Shown here in pieces: positions 1 to 14,044 of a stretch of DNA of 64,000 nt. Numbering within the stretch: position 1 is the stretch's first letter; the number at the start of each line of letters is the position of its first letter. The notes below the pieces were generated by a model that saw nothing but the letters and a program-made list of their open reading frames with translations, was not told where the DNA came from and searched no databases. Source of the stretch: Hirudinaria manillensis (Eukaryota; Annelida; Clitellata; Hirudinida; Hirudinidae). The stretch is from positions 7,430,744 to 7,494,743 of the forward strand of contig CM067526.1 in the NCBI GenBank assembly GCA_034509925.1, given 5' to 3'. The translations under genes and the position numbers were made by a program.

Positions 1-1979
1 TGAATTTTTTATTCTATTGTAACCTTTTAATACATTTTCCATGTCAATCAAATTGGTCGCATAAAGTTATGATGATAAATTTACTCGGTGATAAAGAATA
101 TTATCTTGACGTCATAATCATATCGTAGAAGTTCCTTCAGTTTTTTCCACTGATCATAATCGGACCTCAACTCACTCACTCACTCATTCATTCACCTGCA
201 AGCAAATGCTTGTGATACAGGTGAGCCTCAGTCTCACCTGAGAACAAAAAATTTAAATATCAGCTGGAATACCTTTTTAGTGGTTTATATTCTCACATTT
301 GGTAAAAGCATTATTATGTATGGTCTTCTGTATTTTCTAGTGTTTACAGTTTTATCATTATGTTTTTATTATTCAGACTCGATCATCATCATCAAATCAT
401 CAAAAACGAACAGCGTCCATAGGTGCCAGTGACGATAATATTTTCAGAAGAAGCTAATAATAAAAATAGTAAGAATAGTCACCATCACGTTACCAATGGT
501 TGATATCAGTATCATTATCACTCGCTGATTACTAGTAATACGTAACTGCTTAATGAAGAGTTTGAGTGCTATGTAGTTGTACAGTAGCGTTAATTGACTT
601 CTCACCCAATTAACTTCGTAATAACTACATATTAACTTGGTAATAACTACTAAAAGGTTATTAATTCCAACAAAGGTACTTGCAATAATTTGACAATTGT
701 AAATGATTGGCAAGCTAACAATTCAGTATTAGTGAAATCTTAAAGGATCATCGACTTCTAGGATTAGATCCAATTTGGTCTCTTTAACTTCTGAAGCATT
801 TTAAAATTACGCTAAGAATTTCAAGAGGAAAATCTGACATCCAAATTTTGGGCGTCTGTAAACAAGCTCAATATGTCTGTTATCAGAGTATTTCTACGAA
901 GAAATACAATTTTGAATTGATTTCAGTACACTGGGACTAATTTTCTTCTTTTATATAAATAATTGTTATTGAACTTACATTTTTACTTAAAAAACCATTC
1001 CATCTCAGATCAGCCACTCGTCTGTCATTTTGGATTTTGCTAAAATTTAGCGCAGTTAATCCAGATGTGTACGTTAAAAGATTAAAATTTTCCTCTAGTA
1101 AAAATGCTGAACGACATTAAAGATAATAACTGATGTTATATTCATTTCGAGTGCAGGGGCTCGAAGTATGGCCGCAGAACAGGTGTCAGTTGAAACTTGC
1201 CCTAATCTAAATTTTGAATACGTTTATCTTAGTTACTCAAAGGTAATGTGAAATGACCTTGAAATTTATTTTAAATTAATAAATTTTTCCCTTTCGGGAA
1301 TCCATCTCGGTCTAATGTCCAACCTCTTACACCTGAAATATATTACTGTAACACACTATTGTATGATCTTTTCTTAAAAGTGATTTATTTGTCTTTTAAT
1401 TCTGCAAGTCATTTGTGTTTCAATTTTATGTCTATAAATTTAAATCCATCATTTATCATCACAAGGTTTTCTCCAAGCAAAGGGGTGAACATCCCCTGTC
1501 AGTGTCCAATACCTCATTAGTTAGAAAGCCAAATCCCAGCTTTTTTAATAATAGCTCCTGCATTTGGAATCTCACTATTCTCAGAAAATGGTGTTTATTT
1601 AACAAACTCCAACCCCACTTCATTCTTTCCATAGCACAATTCATCATTTCCCAAGCTTCCATATCAGTGCAATCAATGCTTTCCTTGTCGTGGCAATCAA
1701 ATTAAACAGAGTTTTTCCACTCTGACACCATATCAGAATCAGGTAAAACGTCATTCAATTAAGTTTCATGTCAAATATCCAACCTTACCACTTATCTTTT
1801 TCTAATCAGGATTAATTAAAACACCTCAAATATCCAACAATTAAAGTTTGAACAAAGAATATTTCAAATTACTATGTAGTTTTAACAAATGTTTATGGTG
1901 ATGTTTCTTCATTTAACATTTAACCAAAATAAGTGAATGACAAAAGCAGTTGATCATCAACTCCTAAGTAATAAACACT
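1..1979. other. intergenic, no recognised gene
   Basis: No gene is recognised here. A short (tcac/tcat)n run lies near 170-195. On the minus strand about 1370-1720 reads like degraded coding sequence: an open stretch rich in Met, Trp, Leu and Lys, with one in-frame stop upstream and an apparent frame change near 1490. The 13-base motif tcaaatatccaac occurs twice within about 70 bases (near 1772 and 1827). None of this could be tied to a family, so it is left as unassigned sequence that probably includes the PSMA7 3' UTR at its right edge. Confidence 0.5.
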
Positions 1980-3992
<2,013 letters not shown>

Positions 3993-6900
3993 ATGGACAG
4001 CGTAATTTCTAACAAATTTGGATTACCTGTGAGGCAGGTCTGTACGTATTAATATGTGTCAAGTAATGTAATAGTGATTCATGAGTTATATATAATCAGA
4101 GTAACAATGTCTTTTTATTTAAAAAGAGACACCTTCGTAATCTTAGAAGTATATTGATTAGAAATATATGTCCAAAAGATACTATCAAAAGTACAGAGGA
4201 CCTTTGCAAATACTCCTTCTTTTTCACACTTCATGAAGATTGGAGTTCATTAGGTTTGTGTTTCTGTTTAAAACACCAACATTTCTTCAAGTTTATAATT
4301 TAATTTTAGCTTATTACACAAGCTCAAAAGCTCAAGGAACATTGGTAGGTGGACTGATAATTTCATATAATTTCAAGGCATGTTAATTTATACTCAGTTG
4401 CTATAGAAGTTTACAATATGCTTGTATTTGTCTTTGTACTCAGCCAATCTTTTGAATGACTTATGCATTGTAATAGAATGAGAAGGTACTTCTTAATAAA
4501 CCTGTAATGTAGAAATGCAACCTCTACCCAATGTTGCTCTCATACATAACAGTTGTTGCCATTAACATATCATGTAGGAATGCTGTCCATTCTGGTTGCT
4601 AAATAAAAAATATATAACTAATAACAAGTATTAATCATTAGCCTTTAAATCATTTTTGCTTAAATAATTTGCTTTTTGTAATTTACCATAATTATTTCAT
4701 CTACTAAAAGTGAAATTTTGTGTTTCTATAGAATCCAGTTTGGAACAAAATAAACTTCACAAAAGATGTTGGCTGTCATACCCATCCCATAACTTTGAAG
4801 AGTGAATGTATGAAGTCAGCTTAATATTTTTGCCAGAAATTAAATAGTTGTCTTTAAAAACTATTATTTTATTTCCATGAAACATTGATGGATAAACATG
4901 ATAAATGGATAAACACATACCAGCTATGGCATCAAATATATTTATCAAATATATATCAAATATATAGACCAGAACACAAGATCACACAAAGCGCCTCTGA
5001 CGCTACGCATATGGCGCTCTAAAAATTAACTATTATTATACTATTATTATTCGTTTCTTTTTAATTTTGAAATATGTCGAGACAATTACGTGTGTTATTA
5101 CATGTTTGGTCTAAAATATCTATAATTTGTTGGAGTTTGACAGTAAAAACAGTTTAAATTAAGACTGCAATTATTATTCAATTATGAGGAATTTTTGTGA
5201 CTAGACGAACAATTTAAGTTAATTGAATTTCGTTTATTTCGGTTATATGTAATTGTTATATAAATCCACAAGGTATTGTTTATTATTATTAAGCTTATTA
5301 ATGTTATTTACAGCTGTTTGTATAAGGGTTTGGATGACTGAAGATGGCATGGAGACTGATGATGCAAAGGTGATAGTCAGGTGGGACATCCATTTCTCCA
5401 GTCTCGTTCAACTTGAAAAAGAGGTTTAATAATTCTTTTTCCAAATGGACCATTTCTGATTATAGAATTTCCAGTTAATAAAATGAAGAAATATTTAAAA
5501 AAAAACGCATAAATAATTAGCAGTGTCAATCGTTTTCAGCATTTGATCTCAGGTTGCAATGTGATATTGGTTGAGTTTGACAGTGGCCTTTACACTGCCC
5601 CGCTGGAAGACAAGGTTTGAATTTCAATTTAAAAGATTTAAAATTTCACATATTTGTTATTTAAATAAGAAATAATTCTCGTGTACGGTGTTTGTGAATC
5701 TTCCGAGCCTTTACTAATTGTGATTGATGAAAATGTGCGCTACAGGTAATCATTCCATCAAGAACACCTGAAGATAATCTGAACCTTCAGGGCTTGAGAA
5801 TTTCTTACAGGCTGAACTCCTTAAAAAGGTGCACTTTGCATTTTCAGTCCTTGTAGTTTAAAAGGTCAAATATGTTAAGATGTTGAGTTTAAATAATAAT
5901 GGACGGCAATTTACTAAGGCAGTTGTTATTGTTGCTATAAATAATCTTACAGTTTAACATAATGAATAATTTAATAACTTAACATTATATAATAATCCAT
6001 TAATATATGCATCAATAACTTGGTCATTTTGTCAAATGACTTCTGAGAATGTCACAAGGCCAGAGGTTTTTAATGGAATGAATTTTAAAATCTTATTTAG
6101 GTACTTGCTGTTAAAGATATTCTAAAATATCTGCATTATTTCTGCATTCAAAAAAAGTTATGAGTAAAACCAAATTGATTTTTTATGTTGTTTCTAAGTT
6201 ACGCAAGCTTTAATTTAGTCTGAGTTAACAATAAACTAATAGGAATGTCGAGAGCTTCTGGTTTAGGCATATGTCAATTTATTTTAAAAATGATAAAAAT
6301 ATTGGATTCATGAAATCATTAAATTTGATTTAAGGCTACAAATAACTATTAGAGCCATCAGTGAGGTGAACCAGAAATCAGAAAGGGTCAAGTCGATTAT
6401 TTCTGACGTGCTCAATAAAAGAGGGGAGATTGAAGGAAAAGTTCGTAATTTCTTAAGTTTTAAGCTGTTGACCTCAAAGGAATTGTTGAGATTTTTATTT
6501 TGATAAAATATTTGTAATAATTATAAATAAAATGCAATGGAAAATGCAACCTAAACTCAGTTTGAAATTGATATTCTGGTGTGAAGATGTGGTTGATATC
6601 CCTGCTTTCAGTGGAGAATATTACTGTTGAAAATCAATGGCAAGGATGATAGCAATATAAATTGCTTATAAATGATAACAGTGATGACAGAAACAATGAT
6701 ATTGCATGCTCATTTGTAGCAGAAACAGGTTATAGAGAGTAAGAGATGTCACCTCAAAGCGATGAAATCAGAACTTGCGTCAAGAAACGAGACCCTGAAA
6801 TACATGCAACATCTTTGTGAATCACAACATTCAGTGAATGAAATTGATGGTAAGAGTGATAAAGCAGAAGTTATGAATTCATTTTAATGCTTTGATTAAC

Positions 6901-9719
6901 TAAATTAATGATTAGAATTATCATCAGTTGATACATGGTCATGTCCTGCTCAATAAGAGCTTTAATATAATTACTTTCAATCCATTATAATTAGTTGCTA
7001 TCTTTTAAAATATCTTGTTTGTTCTACTTTGCATGATGATGATGATCACAAAAGAACTTGCTTTGAAAGAGAATTGCAATAAGCTTAAATATTCCTGGGA
7101 GTTGCTCCAAGATAAAAAGAAAAAATATTTTGATGTGAGGTGGGTATTAAATATATTCCAAATTTTACTTTAATTTGCTTTTGATAAAATTTGATTATTA
7201 AAATTCATTTAAATTCATTTTTTAATATTATAATAACTTACAGCATGTATTTATTACTTTACAATCACATTATTATAATTTATTTAAACCAGAAAGTATT
7301 TAGAAAATGACATTAACGATAAATTCATTAACCAATGCAATCCGTGGTAAATCGAGCAATTTAAAATCTCACGAAATGGAATAAAACTTGCAAAAGTCAT
7401 CAAGAAAAGATTTTGACAGGGATCAGTTGATTCATAAAGGTGCTCACCTGGTTAGGAGGAGAAAGCAGCTCTTAACTGACATGACATCCATTTATCCGAT
7501 AACCAAGGACCCTGTGAGTGGTTACTGCTTATTTAAGCCAAAATATGCTAGTGATCGGTTAATTCATCAGTTGTGGTTTTTAAGGTCAAGGAGAAATATT
7601 TCATTGCCGGCGTGCATCTGCCTAATTCGGAAGGATTGTCAGGTTTAATTCGATCGATTTATTTATTTTTCATTTTATTCAAATTAAACGTCGTTTTGTT
7701 GACCGGAAATTTTTTCAACAAGCATTGCAAAACTCGGGCAATAAGTTGCGAATTGCAGGTCACGACGAGGTCATGTTAGGAGTTGCGCTCGGCTTCACCT
7801 GCCATCTGGTGAAACTCATCAGCACGTTTCTGGACGTGCCCCTCCGATATCCCATTGAATACGTAGGTTCGAGGTCGACAATCCAAGACAACATCATCGA
7901 CGTTCTGTCTGACAAGGAGAGGGAGTCAGTTGATTGCTTACTATTCTGTTGTTATAATAACTTAATTAACTAAATTTAATTAATTGGTTTTATCTAAATA
8001 TATTCAGCTATTCAGCAAAAGTTATATCATGTCTTGATTAAAAATATTTTCTTTTAGTTCCAGCTTCAAATAAGTTGTTGTTTAAGTCATGTTCTATGTT
8101 CTTCTATATAGCTAGATAGCATTCAAAACTACTCAAAACCTTTAAGTAAAAAGGACCTTTGATAGATTAATGATGTTTGTTGCAAAGTGTTTATGTTCCT
8201 GATGTCTGCTTGTTAAAGGACTTCTTAAGTATGCTTTGTTTATGCTCTATTTACAATGGCAGAATCATGTGATGATGAATCTTGTGGATGATGAGAACAT
8301 GATAAAGTTGGATTAACATTGTTCATTTAATAGACAATGCTAATAATTATGCATAATTATTTTCCAGTTTTCCATTATATGCTAAAGGAAGGGAAAGGTA
8401 TCAGTTTGAATATGCAGTCTACATACTTAACAAAAACATTGTACAGGTAAGCAGCTATTGTCTGTTTTTTGCTTGAATATCATCGTTATTTCTACTTTTA
8501 ATTCCTTAGCTTCGACATTACTGTGGCATGTCTACGTCTGGTTTGGGTTCAACCCTTTTCAATTTGTACACTCTGCTTAATGACAAGCTGGGGGTTGTTA
8601 AGTAAGAGAACGATGTGTTTTCTTATTCAATTTTCGTTTTATTTTGTGCATTTTTATATAATTAATGGTTAAATTTTGTTTTCTCACAATTTGATTTTAA
8701 AAATTACATCCAGAATTACAAAGAGCAATGCATTTGCCACCCAGCACGTCGTCGTACCTCCGAGCTTCGGCAGCCCGCCTTCGGATTCTTCGGCCGGCAC
8801 GTCGTCTTCCTTGGCCATTCCTTCTAATACGGCGTCGACATTACCTTCTCTCGTCACTTCCGACCTGCTTCTCAACTCCACGTCGACTTCCTCGCCTCCC
8901 CAGAGGCACGACGTGGAAGTCATCGCCTCGAAATCAAATATTTTCAGTTCCGTCACCGACATTCCTCGTCTTTCTTCTTCGGTGCCGACGGAGAGCGACA
9001 GGTCGAACGACGAGGTCGCCCCTCTCGCCAGAGCGAACGCTTCCATTACGAAACTTATTTCCACCAAAAGTTTGTCTCCGAGCGTGGAGTCGTTGACGTC
9101 TAGTCAAGATGGCAGTGGTTTTTCGAAGCTTAAACTAAAAGTTTTCAAAATGTTTAGAACTTCATCCACGATGTCTGTAAATTCAAGTCCTGCTCTGTCC
9201 AAATGCAATTCAAAGTTCCACTTGATAGAATCGTCGGAATTGCAACAAGGCGAAGTCTGCGACTCGTCCGAAACCAATTCGAACGAAGTCGCAGTCGACG
9301 CGGACGTCGTCTCTGCCAACCTCGCGACGAATCCCAAGATGCCAGAACTTTCCACTGCGGAAAGTACAGATGCAACCTTAAATGAAGTAGTATCAAAGCT
9401 AGGAGATATACTCAGAGTTTCTGAAAATCAAAACATTGTCGACGACCTCTGCCCGCCTTCGGATTTTGAAAGATCTCGAATCGAAGATGACGCGATCGCG
9501 AAAGTTCAAAATGTGACCATCGACGTTGACTCTCCTCCCTGCAATGGAATGGTGACCAACGAACTCCCAGAATCGAACGTCCCGGTGGGAAGTTCGTCCA
9601 CTCCGACCGGCCAGCTCCTTCCCACCGAGTCGAGTCCTCTGGTCTTCAGAAGTCTCATGACCAACACTGTCGAAACGCCCGATAATTGTCTGTCCTCAGA
9701 AGATGAGCCTGTCCTATGA
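3993..9719 (+). CDS. UVRAG: UV radiation resistance-associated protein (Vps38/UVRAG)
   Basis: UVRAG is a subunit of the class III PI3-kinase complex II (VPS34-VPS15-Beclin1-UVRAG), acting in endosome and autophagosome traffic. Seventeen exons join in phase: 3993-4037, 4127-4253, 4310-4344, 4732-4807, 5314-5423, 5540-5614, 5746-5828, 6335-6440, 6729-6849, 7055-7139, 7293-7346, 7420-7513, 7585-7642, 7759-7924, 8368-8446, 8510-8601, 8714-9719. The total of 2412 bases gives 803 residues; the human protein is about 700. Residues 16-30 match the basic RHLRN motif, about 45-160 form the C2-like domain, and about 175-335 the charged coiled coil. Residues 340-475 form the conserved C-terminal fold ([48 protein letters not shown]). 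The last exon encodes a Ser/Thr/Pro-rich tail of about 330 residues, GC-richer than its surroundings. The first exon (15 codons) is the least certain. Confidence 0.95.
4985..5020. repeat. inverted repeat in UVRAG intron 4
   Basis: AGCGCC and GGCGCT face each other about 17 bases apart in an otherwise very AT-rich intron, so a short GC hairpin could form. No function can be assigned. Confidence 0.4.
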
Positions 9720-10679
9720 GTTGTTCTAAAGAAGTTAACTTTGCTCGAGAATAATTTTTTTGAATTAATTATCTATTTAATTTTCTAACAGATCTATTAT
9801 CTGAGCTTGCTAACTTTGTGCTTCTCGAGATGTCCATAATAGGTGTTTGCACAAAATAAAGGTTGATGTGTGCTTTATGTGGAACATTGGTTTGATGCAA
9901 TATATTCCCATCATTTTTAAATGATTTATAATTTTCTTTGATATCAGTATTAAACTTCTTGTGGAGCTCAGTTTTACTGATGTTTGGAGTCAGTTGGCCA
10001 AATTTGAGAATTTTATTACTCGAAGAATCCAAATTTTGTGTTTTTGGAAGCGAAATCAGAGTTGTGTGACTTAAATAATTTAAGAATTCAATCAAAAAGG
10101 TTTGGCTGTTTGTGGGATTCTCATAGAAGAATATCTATTCATAATTTCCTCAAGTCTGATAAATTCTGCTCGTCAGATAAGTTGTGCAATTACATTAATT
10201 GTAGGCTCCCTTAAGATTTGAAATTGATAGAAACGACGGTTCGAAGTCTTTACCAAATAAGCAGATATATCCGGATTGATACGTTTCTGCATTTTTTTTG
10301 TTTGCTTTAGCCCAAGTACTCATAACAAATCGCTTTAAACCCCCCCGGGTCTTGTATCAACGTTACCAAATTCTCCATTATAATTCAATAATTCACAAAG
10401 TGGCAACATAGTTGGCTATTATGTAAGTAGCGTTAAATATGGTTTAAATTTGGACTTCTAATTAGCATTTATTTACTGCGATATTAATCTGTGATTCTGT
10501 ACATATTTTCTGCCAGATGGACATTCCATTTTACCTCAAATTCACCACCAATCCTGCTCTTTCATTAATTTAGTAGTTTTTTTCTTCAAAGAGATGTTTT
10601 GATTTATTATTTTCCGGATAGGCCTTTATCCCAGTGACAAATTTTTGTTCGTTACAAATACATAGATCTTCCATTATAC

Positions 10680-10895
10680 CAGCGCTTGATCCTGCGATAA
10701 GTGACGGATCGGAAGTATTTCGACAGGGCCTTGCAATGTAATGTCGTACTTGTATTTAACAAATCCAACTGATTGACCAAAGTCTTTGTCTAAAACGAAG
10801 GTTAAACATGCGATGCCACATTTACAGATTAATCTAACGCTTGCATGGCATAATCCATTTTTTGTTTCTCCCTGTCCTGAGGGTCGTACTGTCGA
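10680..10895 (-). CDS. candidate internal exon of an unknown gene
   Basis: I do not recognise this protein. On the minus strand 72 codons are open between an acceptor (CCCTATAG) and a donor (CTG|GTATAA), in phase 0 at both ends. The translation includes VRLICKCGIACLTFVLDKDF and GPVEILPIRHLSQDQAL, with mixed hydrophobic and charged residues that look like a folded domain. A further minus-strand acceptor at about 10577 would add a short basic end finishing in DWW and a stop, making this the second-last exon. The upstream exon was not found. It could also be a decayed exon. Confidence 0.35.
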
Positions 10896-11346
10896 CTATA
10901 GGGAAACGCACAAACCCACGTTATTCTAAGAGTTATTTGGTGGCTCGTTGTTTTTTCTGAGGGGACACATCATTCTGTGTCCGTATTTTTACGCTTGCCT
11001 TCGCAATATTTTACAAATAAAATATCACAGATTATTTGGACCTTTTTGGTCTGGACTCAAATTAAGTCCTTACTAACACAGTTTTAAAATATCTTATTTA
11101 ATGACAATGGACGAATATGAACAAATATGAACATTCTGAACGTTGCTTGGCAATCTTATCTTGAATAAATTATATGTTATTATAAATTAAATTCACACCT
11201 GACGACGAAGGATGCCTCACTCCATAATGCTGATGTATACCATAAATAACTCATAGAAAATAATAATATGTAAACGGAAAAGAGATATATTCTGAAGGGG
11301 AGGTTTACGACATCTTAGCCGATTTGCCAGTCTGCGGTATAAGTTT

Positions 11347-11374
11347 AATAATAATAATAATCATCATCATCATT
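11347..11374. repeat. (aat/atc)n microsatellite
   Basis: A run of ata triplets followed directly by tca triplets, about 28 bases in intergenic sequence. Confidence 0.8.
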
Positions 11375-11803
11375 TAAATGTATTATTAATACTAAATCGC
11401 TTGAGACTAAAATCATTTGAAATAATCTCTTTTCCATCAGTAGTTAGTGAGACACATAGATCAATAAATATATTCGGTAGAGATCTTACCTCTGCCACTC
11501 CGCAAAAACTTGAAGGAAATTCATTCTAAGAACTTGAGGCTATCTTTGGAATAAAAGTCCGACGCAATGAGTCCGCTTAATGCATTTAGAGACTCTGCTT
11601 GGAGACAAGATTCGCTATTCATTCACACATCCAAATCCATTTACGTTCTGAAAAGGTGGCAACGTCTCCCCAGAGTACCAGATTTATAAAAAAAAATTCC
11701 TCCAGGCATTTTCCAAAAATAGTAAAAAATCGTAATTTGATTTGCTATATTAATTCATTTTATTATGCTATTACACAAAAGTGGTCCAATTCGAAATGAA
11801 TAT

Positions 11804-13012
11804 CTATTGCAATATTTTCTGATTTGTTCCGTAATTAAAATTAAAGTATCCGTCTGAAATATCGCCACCGCTATGATGCAAATAATCGTTGCGTTCATTC
11901 CATTGTGCCTTGGGTTTTGAAGAAACGGTTAGCAAACGATTCGGGTCTGACACATCAGCCATTTGTTGATGGTTGTCATGGTTTTGGAGTTGGTTTGCTT
12001 GAAAATAACACTGTTGGTATTTGTTAAATGTTGTCGCATCACTTTTCGAATAATGCATATCTGGAGAGTAGTAACATCGGATGTTCTGAGATGCAGTGTA
12101 GGCATTGGCAAATCTCAGGTTGTTAAAGCCACTGTAGTCAAAACCACCTGGTATCTGAAAACCGAAATTCATTTTATCGCCGATGTCTGCGACTTGATCA
12201 TAAAATGAATGTCTGAAATTTTGACTGCATGCAGCCGAAAAGCAACATTGAACTGGAGCCAATGAAGAAGATACGTTGAGACATTGGTCGTTAAACATAA
12301 CGAAGTCGCCTTCCGCAGTCGTTCCTTGTCTGAGAATTTTATTGGCTTTTCGCCTCGGTCTGTATTTGTAGTCCGGATGCTCTTTGAGGTGGTTGGCTCT
12401 CAGTCTTTTGGCCTCGTCTATGTAGGGCATCTTTTCAGATTCGTCCAATGCTTTCCACTCAACGCCTAACCTCTTTGAGATTTCAGAGTTGTGCATCTTC
12501 GGGAAATCAGTTGCCATGTCACGTCGCCTCCTTCTAGACCAAACCATGAAGGCGTTCATGGGGCGTTTCACTTTGGCGTTCGAAATCGTGCTGGAGCTGC
12601 AGACGGATGCGCCCGTGACTTTGGGACGATCCTGGGAACAAGCTTCTGCTTTTGATACTTGACTTCGGTTTTGCGTCTTCAATTTATCCTTTTCTCTTCG
12701 CAGTGTGCAAGACTTCAGTTGAGCATTCGGTTCGCTGACGACGTCGTCCTTCGTTGGTTCTGCTTGACATCCTTCCATTTCCTTCTTGACATGATTATGG
12801 TCAAATTCTCTGTCGTAGGTTGATTGTTTTATTCTTTGGACGAAGCTGCCTTGTTCTTCGTTTTGATATGCACCGGAGTAAAAAGGTTCAGAGTCCACCC
12901 TGGAAGGTAACTGATGTATCATGTGGCTAAGAGATTCTTCGGCATTGAGGATGTCGACATCCTGGAGAGAGGCGTAATTGAGACTCGAATAGTATTGAAA
13001 TTGTTGGAACAT
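11804..13012 (-). CDS. SoxB-like HMG-box transcription factor
   Basis: This is a nuclear transcription factor with one SOX-type HMG box; the protein has 402 residues encoded in a single exon, as is usual for SoxB genes. The box covers about residues 147-226: [46 protein letters not shown] and RPRRK are all present, including the minor-groove wedge residues (FM) and the SoxB-type end of the box. The segment after the first helix is unusual: five or six arginines replace the usual RGQRRKMA. The N-terminal 146 residues are acidic/Ser/Gln-rich, and the C-terminal 175 residues are rich in Asn, Gln, Tyr and Phe, like an activation domain. The start is the first Met of the open frame and begins [10 protein letters not shown]. 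Assignment to SoxB1, SoxB2 or a derived Sox needs a tree. Confidence 0.93.
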   Translation of the reverse strand: MFQQFQYYSSLNYASLQDVDILNAEESLSHMIHQLPSRVDSEPFYSGAYQNEEQGSFVQRIKQSTYDREFDHNHVKKEMEGCQAEPTKDDVVSEPNAQLKSCTLRREKDKLKTQNRSQVSKAEACSQDRPKVTGASVCSSSTISNAKVKRPMNAFMVWSRRRRRDMATDFPKMHNSEISKRLGVEWKALDESEKMPYIDEAKRLRANHLKEHPDYKYRPRRKANKILRQGTTAEGDFVMFNDQCLNVSSSLAPVQCCFSAACSQNFRHSFYDQVADIGDKMNFGFQIPGGFDYSGFNNLRFANAYTASQNIRCYYSPDMHYSKSDATTFNKYQQCYFQANQLQNHDNHQQMADVSDPNRLLTVSSKPKAQWNERNDYLHHSGGDISDGYFNFNYGTNQKILQ

Positions 13013-14044
13013 GCAGCTTGTTTTTTATTTGAAGGCCACTTAAAAGCATAAAAACTGTCTTTCGATCAAAAAGCGCAATGTCAAGTTTTTTTAAAGCTCA
13101 TTACGACGCGATAACATGCTTTTTCAAACGATTAGCTTTGAATAGTCACACCTAGTCTCTTTTCAATAGACTCCTTTTATCTATTCAAACTTTTGAGAAT
13201 TCTTTACAATGGATTCATCTCGTTCCTGAATAGAGACTTCAATATAAACCAGAACGGAGTAATGCAGACTAGCGTATTCTTTGCAAGAGTGCGCCCTCTT
13301 TGTTCCTATTGGTCGCCGTGCTCTGCCGTTCTGTCATTGGCTAGTTTTGGTCACTCGTGGACCTACAGGACAACATGACAGCCATTTTCGTTCGTCGCTT
13401 CGGACATAAAATGACACCCACCTATTTTCACATTTGCCTGCTTATTTTGGCCTGGAGACGGATGACAAAATTAACTCATAGCGAACCATGGAATTCAATT
13501 TAAAGTATGTTATTCGGTAGTCTCTCAAGCTTATATATAATTACATTGCACATCGGCAACAGTTACCCGGCAGAAGCCATTAAATGTTCAAAACGCGGTA
13601 GGATGCTCTCGCGTGATTATGTCACATTTTGTCCGAAGCTAGTAACTTCCGCTTCTATTGTGGGCGCGATTTCCGCCCAATTTTCCGCTAACGTCACCAA
13701 TGGTGCCAATGACGATCCCGACGCACATTTGGTAATAAAAACTGTTACCATTTTATTAGTTTGAACAAAAATCGGCCTACTTTACGACGCTGAGCAAGTT
13801 AAGTAATGCACTTTTGGAGTTCGATCGGACAAAATATTCTGTACCAACTGATTCATAACAAAATTCCAAACTGGGGAGATGTTTTTAAAGTGTTCTTTCA
13901 AGGAATATTTCTTTCTCACAATCAACTCGAGAATCAACATCAGTAAAACCATAATTATACATAAAAATCAAAACACATCAGACAAGATTTGTTGAAAAAA
14001 ACAAAAAACAAAATACATCACTGCAAGAAAACACATCTTCATTT
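13013..14044. promoter_or_regulatory. Sox upstream region, GC-richer with CCAAT boxes
   Basis: About 1 kb lies between the Sox start and the 3' end of GFM2, both on the minus strand, so it should hold the Sox promoter. Two ATTGG motifs (13308-13312 and 13336-13340) are CCAAT boxes when read in the direction of Sox. A second GC-richer patch at about 13590-13720 has gcgcgatttccgccc, acgtcacc (CRE-like) and two CCAAT motifs on the plus strand. The remainder is AT-rich. The role is inferred from position and motifs only. Confidence 0.45.

Larger units (their letters stand above)
9720..11803. other. UVRAG 3' flank and unassigned sequence before Sox
   Basis: This 2.1-kb stretch lies between the UVRAG stop codon and the 3' end of the Sox CDS. 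It contains an unassigned candidate exon on the minus strand (10680-10895, listed separately). It also holds a minus-strand reading frame of about 125 codons (roughly 9769-10140) that is rich in Ser, Asn, Lys and Thr and of doubtful coding status. An (ata/tca) microsatellite lies at 11347-11374. The rest is AT-rich with nothing recognised. Confidence 0.5.

Noticed and set aside
9769..10140. Minus-strand frame of about 125 codons just after UVRAG
   Set aside because: Ser/Asn/Lys/Thr bias matches AT-rich noise, there is no clear splice structure, and it probably overlaps the UVRAG 3' UTR. Kept only as a note.
13507..13764. 85-codon plus-strand frame upstream of Sox
   Set aside because: It has no recognisable motif and overlaps a GC-richer promoter-like patch. 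Treated as chance.
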